The notes beneath the pieces were generated by a model. It was not told the DNA's origin, ran no database searches, and saw nothing but the letters and a program-made list of their open reading frames with translations. Source: Pisaster brevispinus (Eukaryota > Echinodermata > Asteroidea > Forcipulatida > Asteriidae). Taken from it: DNA of 64,000 bases. The translations under genes were made by a program, and so were the position numbers. The stretch spans positions 17,501 to 81,500 of the forward strand of contig JAMKCF010000018.1 of the NCBI GenBank assembly GCA_023634235.1. The letters are read 5' to 3'. Below are positions 1-10,129 of this stretch, in pieces; the first letter of the stretch is position 1, and each line of letters begins with the position of its first letter.

Positions 1-40
1 AATCATTCGCTTTACCGGATGCAACTGCAACTACCGGGCG

Positions 41-83
<43 letters not shown>

Positions 84-922
84 CGGTTCGATTAGTCTTT
101 CGCCCCTATACCCAAGTCGGACGATCGATTTGCACGTCAGAATCGCTGCGGACCTCCACCAGAGTTTCCTCTGGCTTCGTCCTGCTCGGGCATAGTTCAC
201 CATCTTTCGGGTCCTAGCGTGCCCGCTCTTCCTCCGCCACAGCCGCGGGGGCTCGTGGCAGGGCGGCGGTGCGCCGGCCGCCTGGCGGCCGGATCCCGCC
301 TCGGCCGGACCGCAGCCGGCCTTCACTCTCGTTGCGCCTCGGGGCCTCTACTGGCGGCCCTCCGACTTGCGGGCCCGATAGACTCCTTGGTCCGTGTTTC
401 AAGACGGGTCGGCAGGGCTCGCGACAATCGCCCGCGGACCCGGGGCGCCGTGACGAGATCGACACCGGGAAGGAAAGACCGGGAGCACGGCCGCGCCGCC
501 GCCACCGAGTGCGGTTGCGGCGGGCGGGGCTCACCGGACTCCCGGGCGACCACGGCCCGACAGGGTCTCGGCCCGGAGGCTCCGACCCCGGGGCAGGCGC
601 GGCCCGTCGTCCATTCCTCGGTCGGTCCGCCGGCGCAAAGCGGCCGGGCTATAGGCTCTCCGGCCGGGCCCCCCGTCGGGGACCCGGTATGGTCGGAGGA
701 ACCCCACCCGGCCGGCCTCTGCCGGCGACCCAACCGGTCGCGGGCGCCGCGCCCGGGAGAAGTGCACGCGGCCGAGCGCCGAGGCGCCCCCGGGCCCCGC
801 CGCCTTCGAGGGCGTGCGGGGACCCGAGGGGCACCGCGCCGACCGCGCTGAATCTCCCGGGCCCGATCTGCGCGGCCCTCCCGTTTGCTTCTCGACGGCT
901 TCACGTACTCTTGAACTCTCTC

Positions 923-959
<37 letters not shown>

Positions 960-1320
960 GCTCTATCGGTCTCGTGCAAGGTATTTAGCCTTGGATGGAG
1001 TTTACCACCCACCTTAGGGCTGCGCTACAAAACAACCCGACTCCCGGAAGCCATGGTCCGCGGCCGGCAGGCGCCCGCCTGGGCCTGACACCCGCCCTGG
1101 GACGGAGCACGCCTCAATCAGAAGGACCTCGGCGCCGGCACGGCCGCGGGGCCGGACTTCCTTACGCCACAGTTCCCTCGAGCCCTCGGCGGGGCCCGGG
1201 GATTCGGCGATGGGCTCTTCCCGCTTCGCTCGCCGCTACTAGGGGAATCCTTGTTAGTTTCTTTTCCTCCGCTTAGTGATATGCTTAAATCCAGCGGGTC
1301 CTCTCGCCCGACCTGAGGTC
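1..1320 (-). rRNA. 28S (large subunit) rRNA gene, 5' part
   Basis: Read on the minus strand, the gene begins at 1320 with GACCTCAGGTCGGGCGAGAG and goes on into the universal stretch CGCTGGATTTAAGCATATCA, followed by the GGCGAGCGAAGCGGGAAGAG block. The left third (about 1-215) is conserved core, and the GC-rich stretch at about 220-860 is a variable expansion domain (D2 region). The gene runs off the window at position 1, so only the first 1.3 kb is present. It is transcribed right to left by RNA polymerase I as the last part of the precursor that includes 18S and 5.8S. The 5' end is set by the usual GACCTC start and could be a few bases off. Open frames across it are shadows. Confidence 0.97.
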
Positions 1321-1967
1321 GATTATCGATTCGTGATCCAAGGGGGAGCTCCGGTACTCTCTGCCCCGCGGCCTGCTTGCGAGGCCAAGAACGGGTGCGC
1401 GCCTCCCCCGACGGGCCCGTCAGCGCGGGCCCTTTCCTCTCTCCTCTCCCTTTGCAGGTCGCTTCCCTCTCCGGTCGCCCCGGGGGCGGAGCCGGCGGCC
1501 ACGGACCGCGGCCGGGGAATGCGGTGCCCGTCGGACCCCACACTCGGCACCTGGCGGAGGACAACCGGCGAACATGGGGGTTTCTGCGGTACCCGTTGGG
1601 GTTCCGAGACCGACCACGCCACGGCGGATTCCTCCCTGCGAGTGGGGGTACCTCGTTTACGCTCCGACGGTCGCCCGCACCCCGAGCAACGGACACCGCG
1701 GTCCGCGCCGGGCCGGTGCTGCCGCCCGCACTTCACGGCGGGGCTGTCTGGTGTCGGAGAGGGGGTTTCTGTGCCCCTTCGGGAGAAGTCTCGCCAACTG
1801 GACTCCACAAAGGCTCTCCCCTAGCTGACGCCTGCAGCCATTAATCCTCGCGGGGAGGACAACCAGTTACTCCTCCCCGCGGCTGCCGGCCGTCGCTCTC
1901 GCACCGTGGTTAAACCCGGGCGCCGCGAGTGTGTCCGCGGACTCCGGCACGGCGATTTCTATCTGTG
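1321..1967 (-). other. Internal transcribed spacer 2 (ITS2)
   Basis: GC-rich spacer between 5.8S and 28S on the minus strand, about 647 bp. It is removed from the precursor during ribosome maturation. Its ends are defined only by the flanking rRNA genes. No coding or insertion signal is visible. Confidence 0.9.
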
Positions 1968-2129
1968 CTCACGACCCTCAGGCGGACGAGGCCCGGGCCG
2001 CGGGGGGCCCGGGCCGCCATGTGCGTTCGAAAGGCCGATGATCACTGCGTTCTGCAATTCACACTGATTCACGCAGCTGGCTGCGTTCTTCATCGGCGCA
2101 CGAGCCGAGTGATCCACCGCCAAGAATTG
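1968..2129 (-). rRNA. 5.8S rRNA gene
   Basis: On the minus strand the sequence contains the universal GCGGTGGATCACTCGGCTCG followed by GATGAAGAACGCAGC and GAATTGCAGAACGCAGTGATC. The 5' end is placed nine bases before GCGGTGGATC (position 2129) and the 3' end at the TGAGGGTCGTGA block, giving about 162 nt, the normal size. The product pairs with the 28S 5' end in the large subunit. Ends are accurate to a few bases. Confidence 0.97.
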
Positions 2130-2713
2130 TCTAACTCTTGGAAATTGTGTTCTCCCTGTCGGGAGAGCTACGCTACATCCTGTTCGATCACCGATGATGG
2201 GCTCCGCCCGCGCCCCGTGGTCTCGGGCGCGGGGGCATTTGGGTCACGGTCTTGCGGGGCGTGCGAGATAACTCGATCGCTCCGCCCCGCCCACGAACGA
2301 GAGCCGCGGCCCGAGTGGGGGTGGGAAGGTACGGTCGCCTCACCGAGCCGTCGTTTCCCTCCCCGTGGGTCGCATTCAAGGCCTGGGCCCGGCGTCCCGG
2401 GCCCCCGGTTTAAGGACGGATTACTGGGCGCAAGCGGGTCCTCGACCCCCGAACCCCGCCGCGGACAGGGCCCGGAAGGAGACCTAGAGCACTGTGCAAG
2501 AACCAGTCCCGGATCCCCGGCGTTGGACCACTCCCGCGAACACATCCGGAGACGTCACTGGTGGGGCCCCGCCAGGCCGAACTTTCCACCCGATCTAGGT
2601 CCGATCTCTTGAATGTCAAGAGTTGTTTCGACCGGCGTGGCATTTACATAAGCGGCCGCGTCAGGCGGGGTCCCCGGGCTGTGGACCGCGCGGGTCCTCT
2701 GTCTCGCTCTCTT

Positions 2714-2716
<3 letters not shown>
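2130..2716 (-). other. Internal transcribed spacer 1 (ITS1)
   Basis: GC-rich spacer of about 587 bp between the 18S 3' end (2717) and the 5.8S 5' end (2129), transcribed on the minus strand and discarded in processing. No other feature seen in it. Confidence 0.9.
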
Positions 2717-2774
<58 letters not shown>

Positions 2775-2863
2775 AATGATCAAGTTCGATCGTCTTCCGG
2801 GCGCACGAGCGAGGCGCCAGAGGCGCCCCGCCGCGGCCCGTCCGAGGATCTCACTAAACCATT

Positions 2864-2909
<46 letters not shown>

Positions 2910-3348
2910 ATCAACGCGAGCTGATGACTCGCGCTTACTGGGAATTCCTCGTTTAAGGGAGACAATTGCAACTCCCTATCCCAAGCACGAAGGGGGTTCA
3001 GCGGATTGCCCAGGCCTTCCAGACAAGGACGATCACCCGCTGATCCCTTCAGTGTAGCGCGCGTGCGGCCCCGAACATCTAAGGGCATCACAGACCTGTT
3101 ATTGCTCAATCTCGCGTGGCTGAACGCCACTTGTCCCTCTAAGAAGTCAGCGCCCGGCTCGGCGGCCGGCGCGACTATTTAGCAAGCCAGAGTCTCGTTC
3201 GTTATCGGAATTAACCAGACAAATCGCTCCACCAACTAAGAACGGCCATGCACCACCACCCACAGAATCAAGAAAGAGCTCTCAATCTGTCAATCCTCAC
3301 TGTGTCCGGGCCGGGTGAGTTTCCCCGTGTTGAGTCAAATTAAGCCGC

Positions 3349-3397
<49 letters not shown>

Positions 3398-4531
3398 TTT
3401 GCAACCATACTTCCCCCGGAACCCAAAGACTTTGGTTTCCCGCAGACTGCCCGCCGCGTCATTGGAGTAACGCCGGCGGATCGCCAGTCGGCATCGTTTA
3501 TGGTTAGAACTAGGGCGGTATCTGATCGCCTTCGAACCTCTAACTTTCGTTCTTGATTAATGAAAACATTCTTGGCAAATGCTTTCGCAGTCGGTCGTCT
3601 TGCGGCGATCCAAGAATTTCACCTCTCACACCGCAATACGAATGCCCCCGTCAGTCCCTCTTAATCATTACCTCGAGTTCCGAGAACCAACGCAATAGAA
3701 CCGAGGTCCTATTCCATTATTCCATGCTCTGCTGTCCAGGCTCACGGCCTGCTTTGAACACTCCAATTTTTTCAAAGTAAACGTTTCGGCCGCGCCCGGC
3801 ACTCAGTCAAGAGAACCGGGCGGAGACCGAGAGGAAGGCCAGGCGGGCAGTGGCGCGCCTTGCGGCGGACCGCCAGCCTGAGCCCAAGATCCAACTACGA
3901 GCTTTTTAACTGCAGCAATTTTAATATACGCTATTGGAGCTGGAATTACCGCGGCTGCTGGCACCAGACTTGCCCTCCAATAGATCCTCGTTAAAGGATT
4001 TAAAGTGTACTCATTCCAATTACAGGAACTCGAAAGAGTCCTGTATTGCTATTTTTCGTCACTACCTCCCCGTGTCGGGAGTGGGTAATTTGCGCGCCTG
4101 CTGCCTTCCTTGGATGTGGTAGCCGTTTCTCAAGCTCCCTCTCCGGAATCGAACCCTGATTCTCCGTTACCCGTTACGACCATGGTAGGCGCATAACGTA
4201 CCATCGAAAGTTGATAGGGCAGACATTCGAAGGATCCGTCGCCGGTGCAGAGACCGTGCGATCGGCCAGGTTATCCAGAGTTCACCAACGGAGCCGGGCG
4301 GACCCGGGTTGGTCTTGTTCCTAATAAGAGCACGCCTCCCGTAAGGTCGGCGCTTGATTGCATGTATTAGCTCTAGAATTACCACAGTTATCCATGTAAG
4401 GGGATGCGCTCCAAGGAACCATAACTGATTTAATGAGCCATCCGCAGTTTCGCTTGTGAAAGCTCGTACTTGGACATGCATGGCTTAATCTTTGAGACAA
4501 GCATATGACTACTGGCAGGATCAACCAGGTA
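2717..4531 (-). rRNA. 18S (small subunit) rRNA gene, complete
   Basis: The minus strand starts at 4531 with TACCTGGTTGATCCTGCCAG and ends at 2717 with GGAAGGATCATTA, the canonical first and last bases of eukaryotic 18S. Length is 1815 nt, within the animal range. Conserved internal blocks such as GTAATTCCAGCTCCAATAGC (near 3930-3950) and the 3' decoding region (TACACACCGCCCGTCGCTAC, near 2871-2892) are intact, with no insertion or obvious break, so the gene looks functional. It is the first gene of the unit, preceded by the 5' ETS and followed by ITS1. Open frames inside it are shadows. Confidence 0.98.
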
Positions 4532-6240
4532 GCACCTCGTGCTGCGGCCGGCGCCCCGCCGCCCTGAGGCGCGGGGGCTCGGACCGAGCGGACACTGTCG
4601 GCCCGACCGACTAGGGCGGTCGAGCCGGCGTTCCGTTTTCACGTGTCGGGTCCCGGGAGCGGACACACGGCCAGGCGCGGCTCTACGGTGGTCGCACCGG
4701 GGGTCCAGTCCCGTCGCCCTCCGAAGCCACTCACTCCGTCTCGTTCTCTCTTTCGAATCGCCGGGGGGTTGACCGGGGCGTGTTCATCCGCCGCCGTCCC
4801 CCGTCTTTCGCCCGGGGTGGGTGAGCCGTGGGAAGCTCGCCCGGCCCGTCGGGTTGCCCGGGTTGGGCGAGGCTCGACAGACGCTTCGATCCGCCCCGGA
4901 GGGGCGGCAACAGGGGTGCCAGGAGGTGGGGTTCCCGCTAGCGCAGAGCGGAACGAGGCCGGGAATCATCAAAGGTCCCGGTACGATCGCGCTCTCGCGC
5001 CCATGCGGGCTTCACTGAATGCCAAGGGGTCCGGGATCCGCCCCGGGTGCGAGACGGCACGGCCTCTCCCGCCGGGGGGAGAGGCAGCACGGTCCACGAC
5101 CCGCGCACTGCGACGGACCAGTCCGGTCGTGCCGGCCGGGACCCCCGGACAAGGGGGGTCGCCGCATCGGCACGGAGCAATCGCCGGGGCGTAGGAGCGT
5201 AGGGAGCCAGGCCCGCTACCTACCGCCAGGGACTGGAAAATGAGGGACAGCCGGACCGGCAGAGCGAGAGTCCCCGGCGGGGGGTGCGCTCCGATCGACC
5301 GGTGTCCAGGTTCCGCGTGGGAAGCGTTTACCCATCCGTGCAACCCGGCAGGGCCGGGCCCGCTTCCAACTGCCACGGATGGGAAAAGAGGCGTGCCTCT
5401 CGAGCCGCACTGCCGTCTGGAGCGTCGCCGGCCCCGGTATGCCCCGGTCCGGCCCGCTAGTAGACCCAGCTCTCGTTCCCTTAGCGGAGCAGCGTGCGGA
5501 GAGGGCAGCACTGCCGTCTGGAGCGTCGCCGGTCCCGGTATTCCCCGGTCCGGCCCGCTAGTAAACCCAGCTCTCGTTCCCTTTGAGGAGCAGCGTGCGC
5601 GGCAGGCAGCACTGCCGTCTGGAGCGTCGCCGGTCACGGTATGCCCTGGTCCGACCAGTAGTAAACCCAGCTCTCGTTCCCTTTGCGGAGCAGCGTGCGG
5701 GGCGGGCAGCACTGCCGTCTGGAGCGTCGCCGGTCCCGGTATGCACTGGTCCGGCCCGATAGAAAACCCAGCTCTCGTTCCCTCTGCGGAGCAGCGTGCG
5801 GGGAGGGCAGCACTGCCGTCTGGAGCGTCGCCGGTCCCGGTATGCACTGGTCCGGCCCGATAGAAAACCCAGCTCTCGTTCCCTCTGCGGAGCAGCGTGC
5901 GGGGAGGGCAGCACTGCCGTCTGGAGCGTCGCCGGTCCCGGTATGCACTGGTCCGGCCCGATAGAAAACCCAGCTCTCGTTCCCTCTGCGGAGCAGCGTG
6001 CGGGGAGGGCAGCACTGCCGTCTGGAGCGTCTCCGGCCCCGGCATACCGTGCTCCGGCCCGCCTGTAACCTAGCTCTCGTTCCCTTTTCTGGCAGCGTGC
6101 TGGTCAGGCCTCACTGCCGTCGGTTGGGGCTTTCCTTCAGGGTCGCATCTCGCCTGTTTCCCGGTGGGCCAATTTCTTTTGTTTTCTATTGTTTCTTATG
6201 ATTCCCATTGTTTTGGCCTCGGCGAGAGGACCCTACCCCC
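4532..6240 (-). other. 5' external transcribed spacer (5' ETS)
   Basis: GC-rich DNA directly upstream of 18S on the minus strand, ending near a candidate polymerase I start motif at about 6231-6258. The part next to 18S (4532-5390) is unique. The distal part is a 101-bp tandem repeat, annotated separately. The spacer is cut off the precursor. The 5' limit is inferred from the promoter-like motif only. Long open frames here, including one of about 358 codons on the minus strand, come from the GC-rich repeat and are not genes. Confidence 0.7.
5400..6115 (-). repeat. 101-bp tandem repeat in the 5' ETS
   Basis: Seven near-identical units. The block CACTGCCGTCTGGAGCGTC begins at 5408, 5509, 5610, 5710, 5811, 5912 and 6013, and a diverged eighth start lies at 6112. 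Units 4 to 7 are almost identical, which suggests recent homogenisation. Each unit has the same GC-rich composition as the spacer. A length near 101 bp with one 100-bp unit breaks any reading frame, so the open frames are incidental. Confidence 0.95.
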
Positions 6241-6258
6241 TATAGTAGCCCCAACACC
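6231..6258 (-). promoter_or_regulatory. Candidate RNA polymerase I gene promoter core
   Basis: On the minus strand the motif reads GGTGTTGGGGCTACTATAG followed by GGGGTAGGG. A TATAGGGG-like start is typical of polymerase I initiation sites in several animals and plants. It lies about 1.7 kb upstream of 18S at the outer end of the ETS, and the motif is repeated in the two spacer units further upstream. Role inferred; no start site can be measured here. Confidence 0.4.
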
Positions 6259-6954
6259 TTATGGATTGGGGGCGCCCGATCGTGCCAACCGAGCCGCCGG
6301 ACTGTCGACCCAAAGTAACTTTTCGAATTGGGGCGCCAAGGCCCTCGTGGGTCTGGAGACCCACAAATGCCTCTGCTCCGAGGAGGAGGCGTTCTCGGAA
6401 CTCAGCGGGCGCCGCCGACAGCCTACCGTATCTCTTGAGGACTTTTTTGGTCGTGACACGAGCTTTTTCCCCAAAGCTCGGAGAACTTCCTTATTTGTCC
6501 GTGAACTGGGCCAGTTTTGGGCCAAAGTCCGAGGAATTTGGCCGATTTTCTCCGGGAGCGCGTGCAGGCGATTTTCAGCCGTGTGGCACGGCGTACTTTT
6601 CGCTCCGCTCGGTGGTTTTTTTCTCCGGGGAGGGAGTCGAAAGACCGGAGTTCAACACCGAAGAGGCGAGCCGGGCAGCGACTGGGCCGTGGGCAACGGG
6701 GAGATCTCCTCCGTGCCCGGTGGTTTTCCCTTCTCCGGTGTGGGACATCCCGTAGTCTCCCGGAGTCACCGCGGAGGGCCGGGCAACCACCGGGGGGAGC
6801 GGCGCGATCGACCCGCCGACCCGTCCACTCGGTCGCCCGGACCGGCAGGAGACAGGAGAGGTGGGGTACAGAGCAAGGCTCTGCCGTAAGGGGGGCACCG
6901 GACACCCCACAAGGCCTACGGGATTCCGCCCGGTCCTCTCTAACCGGGTTGGGA

Positions 6955-6998
6955 GACGCTTTCCCCGGCCAGGGAGGCCGTCCCTGCCCGCTAGCGTC
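6955..6998. repeat. Conserved spacer hairpin (copy 1)
   Basis: Outer arms GACGC and GCGTC enclose GGCCAGGGA and TCCCTGCCC arms, a strong GC stem. The same structure recurs at 7621-7662 and in most spacer-derived units near 17,225, 17,818, 30,350, 30,948 and 31,529. It is a candidate terminator, fork barrier or processing signal; the role is unknown. Confidence 0.7.
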
Positions 6999-7050
6999 GA
7001 GGGATAGGGTTTTTTGTACTTAGAAATTTTCCGAGGCCCGATCGAGAGAC

Positions 7051-7078
7051 CCCTACCCCCTATAGTAGCACCAACACC
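7051..7078 (-). promoter_or_regulatory. Candidate spacer promoter 1
   Basis: Same CTACTATAGGGGGTAGGGG core (minus strand) as the motif at the ETS edge, 820 bp further upstream. Duplicated promoters in the spacer are a known feature of animal rDNA (for example Drosophila and Xenopus). Activity here is inferred. Confidence 0.4.
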
Positions 7079-7715
7079 TTATGGATTGGGGGCGACCGGT
7101 CTTTCGAACCGAACCGCCGGACTCCGGACCCAAAGTAACTCTTCGAGTTGGGGCGCCAAAGGCCTCGTGGGTGCCAGCACCCACGAACCCGCTTGCTCCG
7201 AAGAGGACCCATTCTCGGAACGCAGCGGGCGCCGCCAAAATCCGACCGTACCTCTTGAGGACTTTTTTGGTCGTGACACGAGCTTTTTTCCCAAAGCTCG
7301 GAGAACTCCCTTATTTGTCCGCAAACTGGGCCACTTTTTGGCAAAAGTCCGAGGATTTTGCCGATTTCACTCCGGGAGCGTGCGCGGCCGTTTTTTGGCC
7401 GTGCCAGACCCACAAATTTTTCCCTCGCCCGGTAAAAATTTTTTCCGACAACCATTTTTCCCGAAAAGTTTAAGTCCAAATATTTTTTTTTTTTTTTTTT
7501 TTTTTTTTTCCCCCTATTTTTTTTTTTTTTTTTTTTTTTTAACTTGGCCAAAATATTTTTTTTTTTGGACAAAAGTCCGAGGAAATTTATCCGCCCGGCC
7601 CTCTCAAGCCGGGTTGGGACACGCTTTCCCCGGGCAGGGAGGACGTCCCTGCCCGCTAGCGTTGAGGGATAGGGTTTTTCGTACTTAGAAATTTTCCGAG
7701 GCCCGATCGAGAGAC
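7051..7715 (-). repeat. rDNA intergenic spacer unit B
   Basis: Exactly 665 bp from promoter motif to promoter motif. Over its first 420 bp it is nearly identical to unit C. It contains very long T runs near 7483-7550 and ends in the hairpin (7621-7662) plus a 35-bp lead-in to the next promoter motif, GTACTTAGAAATTTTCCGAG. Clear tandem duplicate of the spacer. Confidence 0.9.
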
Positions 7716-7743
7716 CCCTACCCCCTATAGTAGCACCAACACC
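7716..7743 (-). promoter_or_regulatory. Candidate spacer promoter 2
   Basis: Third copy of the TATAG/GGGGTAGGGG motif, 665 bp upstream of spacer promoter 1 and with the same flanks. Inferred role as for the other copies. Confidence 0.35.
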
Positions 7744-8267
7744 TTATGGATTGGGGGCGACCGGTCGTTCGAACCGAACCGCCGGACTCCGGACCCAAAG
7801 TAACTCTTCGAGTTGGGGCGCCAAGGGCCTCGTGGGTGCCAGCACCCACGAACCCGCTTGCTCCGAAGAGGACCCATTCTCGGAACGCAGCGGGCGCCGC
7901 CAAAATCCGACCGTACCTCTTGAGGACTTTTTTGGTCGTGACACGAGCCTTTTTCCCAAAGCTCGGAGAACTCCCTTATTTGTCCGCAAACTGGGCCACT
8001 TTTTGGCAAAAGTCCGAGGATTTTGCCGATTTCACTCCGGGAGCGTGCGCGGCCGTTTTTTGGCCGTGCCAGACCCACAATTTTTTTCCTCGCCCGGTGA
8101 ATTTTTTTTCCGAGAACCAATTTTTCCCGAAAAATTTACAAATATTTGTTTTGTCCCCCCCCCCCCCACAACCATTTTTTTTGTATTTATTTCCCCCCCC
8201 CCCCCAACTTTACCCAGGAGCGTGCCCCACCAAAAAAAATGTGTGTGTGTCAATTCTTTTGGTCCCA
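7716..8267 (-). repeat. rDNA intergenic spacer unit C (distal, partial)
   Basis: Near-identical to unit B for about 420 bp from the promoter motif, then diverging into C-rich runs (8154-8168, 8190-8206). It lacks the terminal hairpin and passes straight into the GC-rich tail module. Open frames of 291 and 318 codons crossing it are composition artefacts. Confidence 0.85.
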
Positions 8268-8960
8268 CGCCCAAGGAGTCGTGGTTATGTGGCCTTCACG
8301 ATCGGCCACTTGGCGGGGGCCGAAGCTCCTTCCACAACGGGACTCTCAATCCATTTCGATACATTGCAATCAAAGTCTTTGGGCTCTCCCGGTACCCAGG
8401 CCTTGCCGACCCGGGGGCCTTCTGCCCCGGCACACCCTCGCCCGTTGTGTCAACTTGGTTCTCCCAGCGTTACGGACCGGGCTGCCCGAGCCAGCCGGTG
8501 GGGAGCGGAGCTCCGCCGGGCTCCGCTGGGCTGTCCCTCTGTGTGCCTCCAACTCAGTACTTTGCCGTCCTCCAGGAGGGCTCTCCCGGCACCCGATTCG
8601 ACTACCCACCACTGCTATTGAGCGAGGCTTGGGGGGGGGATGCCACGCTAGAATCATACCCGAAATATATTATCATCTCACATAATATCACCCGCCACGA
8701 TTGTTAGCGAGGCATGTCATTATTGAAATGGTAACGTTCTCTCTGCAGATCGGTTGGTGGCGCTGGTGCTTTCCATCATGGCCGCCTCATGAAACAATGA
8801 CCTCTTTCGAATGCGGAAGTTTTCGCCCTAAAATGTGTCCCTACCTCCTCCGAAACAGCGATGGATGAATCACATTGAACACATCAACTTTGTATTCGGG
8901 TGTTTAGGTAGAGATTCTGCCGATCAATGATTATTGGTAAGTTTAAGTATCCTTAAAAAA
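8268..8960. repeat. Spacer tail module, rDNA copy
   Basis: GC-rich block (8268-8625) followed by an AT-rich part ending near TATTGGTAAGTTTAAG. The whole module recurs at 18,578-19,285 and 32,277-32,968 with few changes, always just right of spacer-type repeats. The shared block GCTGCCCGAGCCAGCCGGTG is easy to recognise. No coding evidence: one copy carries an extra 14-bp repeat that shifts all frames. Confidence 0.85.
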
Positions 8961-9213
8961 ATGACATTCATGCTGCTAGTGCATAGTGCTAGTGCTAGGC
9001 TGAATCATGTTTATGTCACACACACGTTCATCATGACAATGCGTATAGTGAGGTATACACACGTTCGCTTCCTTTTCGTAGCACGTCTGCAACATTTGTA
9101 GTTGTACTGTCCCATTTTCAGAATCAATCACCCTGTCATCGAGACGTTCTAAATAAAATTGTAAATTTAATTATTGGCTCCAACCATGTAACGTATGCCT
9201 AGTTCATGATCAT
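8961..9213. other. AT-rich spacer, partly repeated
   Basis: Its first 90 bp or so (CATGCTGCTAGTGC, AGTGCTAGTGCTAG) match the flank of the spacer tail modules at 19,290 and 32,970, but without the palindrome present there. Nothing else recognised. Confidence 0.5.
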
Positions 9214-9633
9214 GTATGGGACCCGCACCATCAAGAACACAAAAATAGACTGGAAGCAGTACAGCGTAGGGCAGCTAGATTTGTATGTAAAGACTCCCGT
9301 CGTAAGAGTAGCGTCTCCTCAATGATCAGTAAATTGCAATGGAAACCTTTGGAGGAACGTAGAGCAATCTCTAGGTTAACACTCCTATATAAATCTGTTC
9401 ATCATAAAACTGCTATCGACACTGACCACTGTCAACTCAAACCACAGGGAAACCAAACTCTCACTAGGAAATCTTCATCAATCTCGTTCACCCACCCTTC
9501 AACCAATAAGGACTGTTACAAATTTTCCTTTGTCCCAAGAACCCTCTTTGAATGGAACTGACTACCAGTATGTATAAGAGAAGCACCTTCAATAGACTCA
9601 TTCAAGACTAGGCTAGATAAAATATCCAAATGA
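9214..9633 (+). pseudogene. CR1-like LINE reverse transcriptase, C-terminal remnant
   Basis: A 139-codon frame opens with VWDPHHQEHKNRLEAVQRRA and continues RFVCKD, then LQWKPLEERRAISRLTLLYK, and ends FSFVPRTLFEWN-stop-LPVCIREAPSIDSFKTRL. This matches the end of the reverse transcriptase ORF of CR1/Jockey-group LINEs: the LE-AVQRRAARFV segment, the W-x-PLEERR segment and the PRT-x-x-WN-LP segment. A TGA at 9559-9561 interrupts the WN-SLP motif and the frame has no upstream part, so this is a dead, 5'-truncated copy. Confidence 0.85.
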
Positions 9634-9724
9634 CCACTTTCATAAGGGGAGCTCACCACTAACTTTTGTCTACTTGCCACACGACACCTGCAACTTATAT
9701 ATCCCCTGAGGAGTTTGTTGGGTT

Positions 9725-10045
9725 ACACCCCTATGTTCCGACACCCCTATGTTCCGACACCCCTATGTTTCGATACCCCTATGTTTCGTCACCCCTACGT
9801 TCCGATACCCCTATGTTGAGACACACCTATGTTCCGACACCTCTATGTTCCGACACCCCTTTCTTCCGACACCCCTTTGTTCCGACACCCCTATGTTCTG
9901 ACACCCCTATGTTCCAACACCCCTAATGTATTTTTCCTAATCCTAACCCTAACCTTAACCCAACCCTAACCCTCCCTAGCATGCAGATCACGAGGGGTTA
10001 CCGGAACATAAGTTTTCGGAAGATAGGGGTGTCGGAACATAGAGC
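9725..10045. mobile_element. Foldback element, family F1 (GACACCCCTATGTTCC repeats)
   Basis: The left arm is about 13 tandem 16-bp units of ACACCCCTATGTTCCG (9725-9929). The centre holds telomere-like CCTAAC repeats (9936-9975). The right arm has two or three inverted units (GGAACATAAG, GGGGTGTCGGAACATAG, to 10,045). This arm design, tandem short units facing inverted units, is that of foldback (TU-like) elements. No transposase is present. The arms are very unequal, and I could not define a target duplication. Confidence 0.65.
9936..9975. repeat. Interstitial telomere-like repeat
   Basis: Degenerate CCCTAA units (CCTAAT, CCTAAC, CCTAAC, CTTAAC, CCAAC, CCTAAC), that is, TTAGGG-type on the minus strand, the metazoan telomere motif. 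It is only about six units long and sits in the loop of an inverted-repeat element. Confidence 0.75.
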
Positions 10046-10129
10046 AGTCACCGTTTGTTGCAGTACTCGACAGATACAGATACAGATGATGTAGGCCTAG
10101 TTGGACTTGTTATCATCATGTAAGGCCCA

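Larger units (their letters stand above)
6231..7050 (-). repeat. rDNA intergenic spacer unit A (gene-proximal)
   Basis: First of three spacer units. It shares with units B and C the motif string CCCTACCCCCTATAG, then GCAGCGGGCGCCGCC, TCTTGAGGACTTTTTTGGTC and ACTTATTTGTCC-like blocks, then CTCCGGGAGCG. It is about 820 bp, longer than B because it has a private GC-rich stretch (about 6590-6910). It ends in a conserved hairpin at 6955-6998. Open frames here are shadows. Confidence 0.85.

Noticed and set aside
4969..6045. Long minus-strand open frame (about 358 codons) over the 5' ETS
   Set aside because: It is the translation of a GC-rich 101-bp tandem repeat in transcribed spacer. All other frames are also fairly open there, and no protein-like features are seen.
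6164..8707. Several 160-320-codon frames in the rDNA spacer
   Set aside because: Repeated spacer units with few stops because of composition. Frames change between near-identical units at homopolymer runs.
9725..9929. CRISPR-like repeat array
   Set aside because: Units of 16 bp are directly adjacent without unique spacers, and the genome is animal. They are arms of a foldback element.
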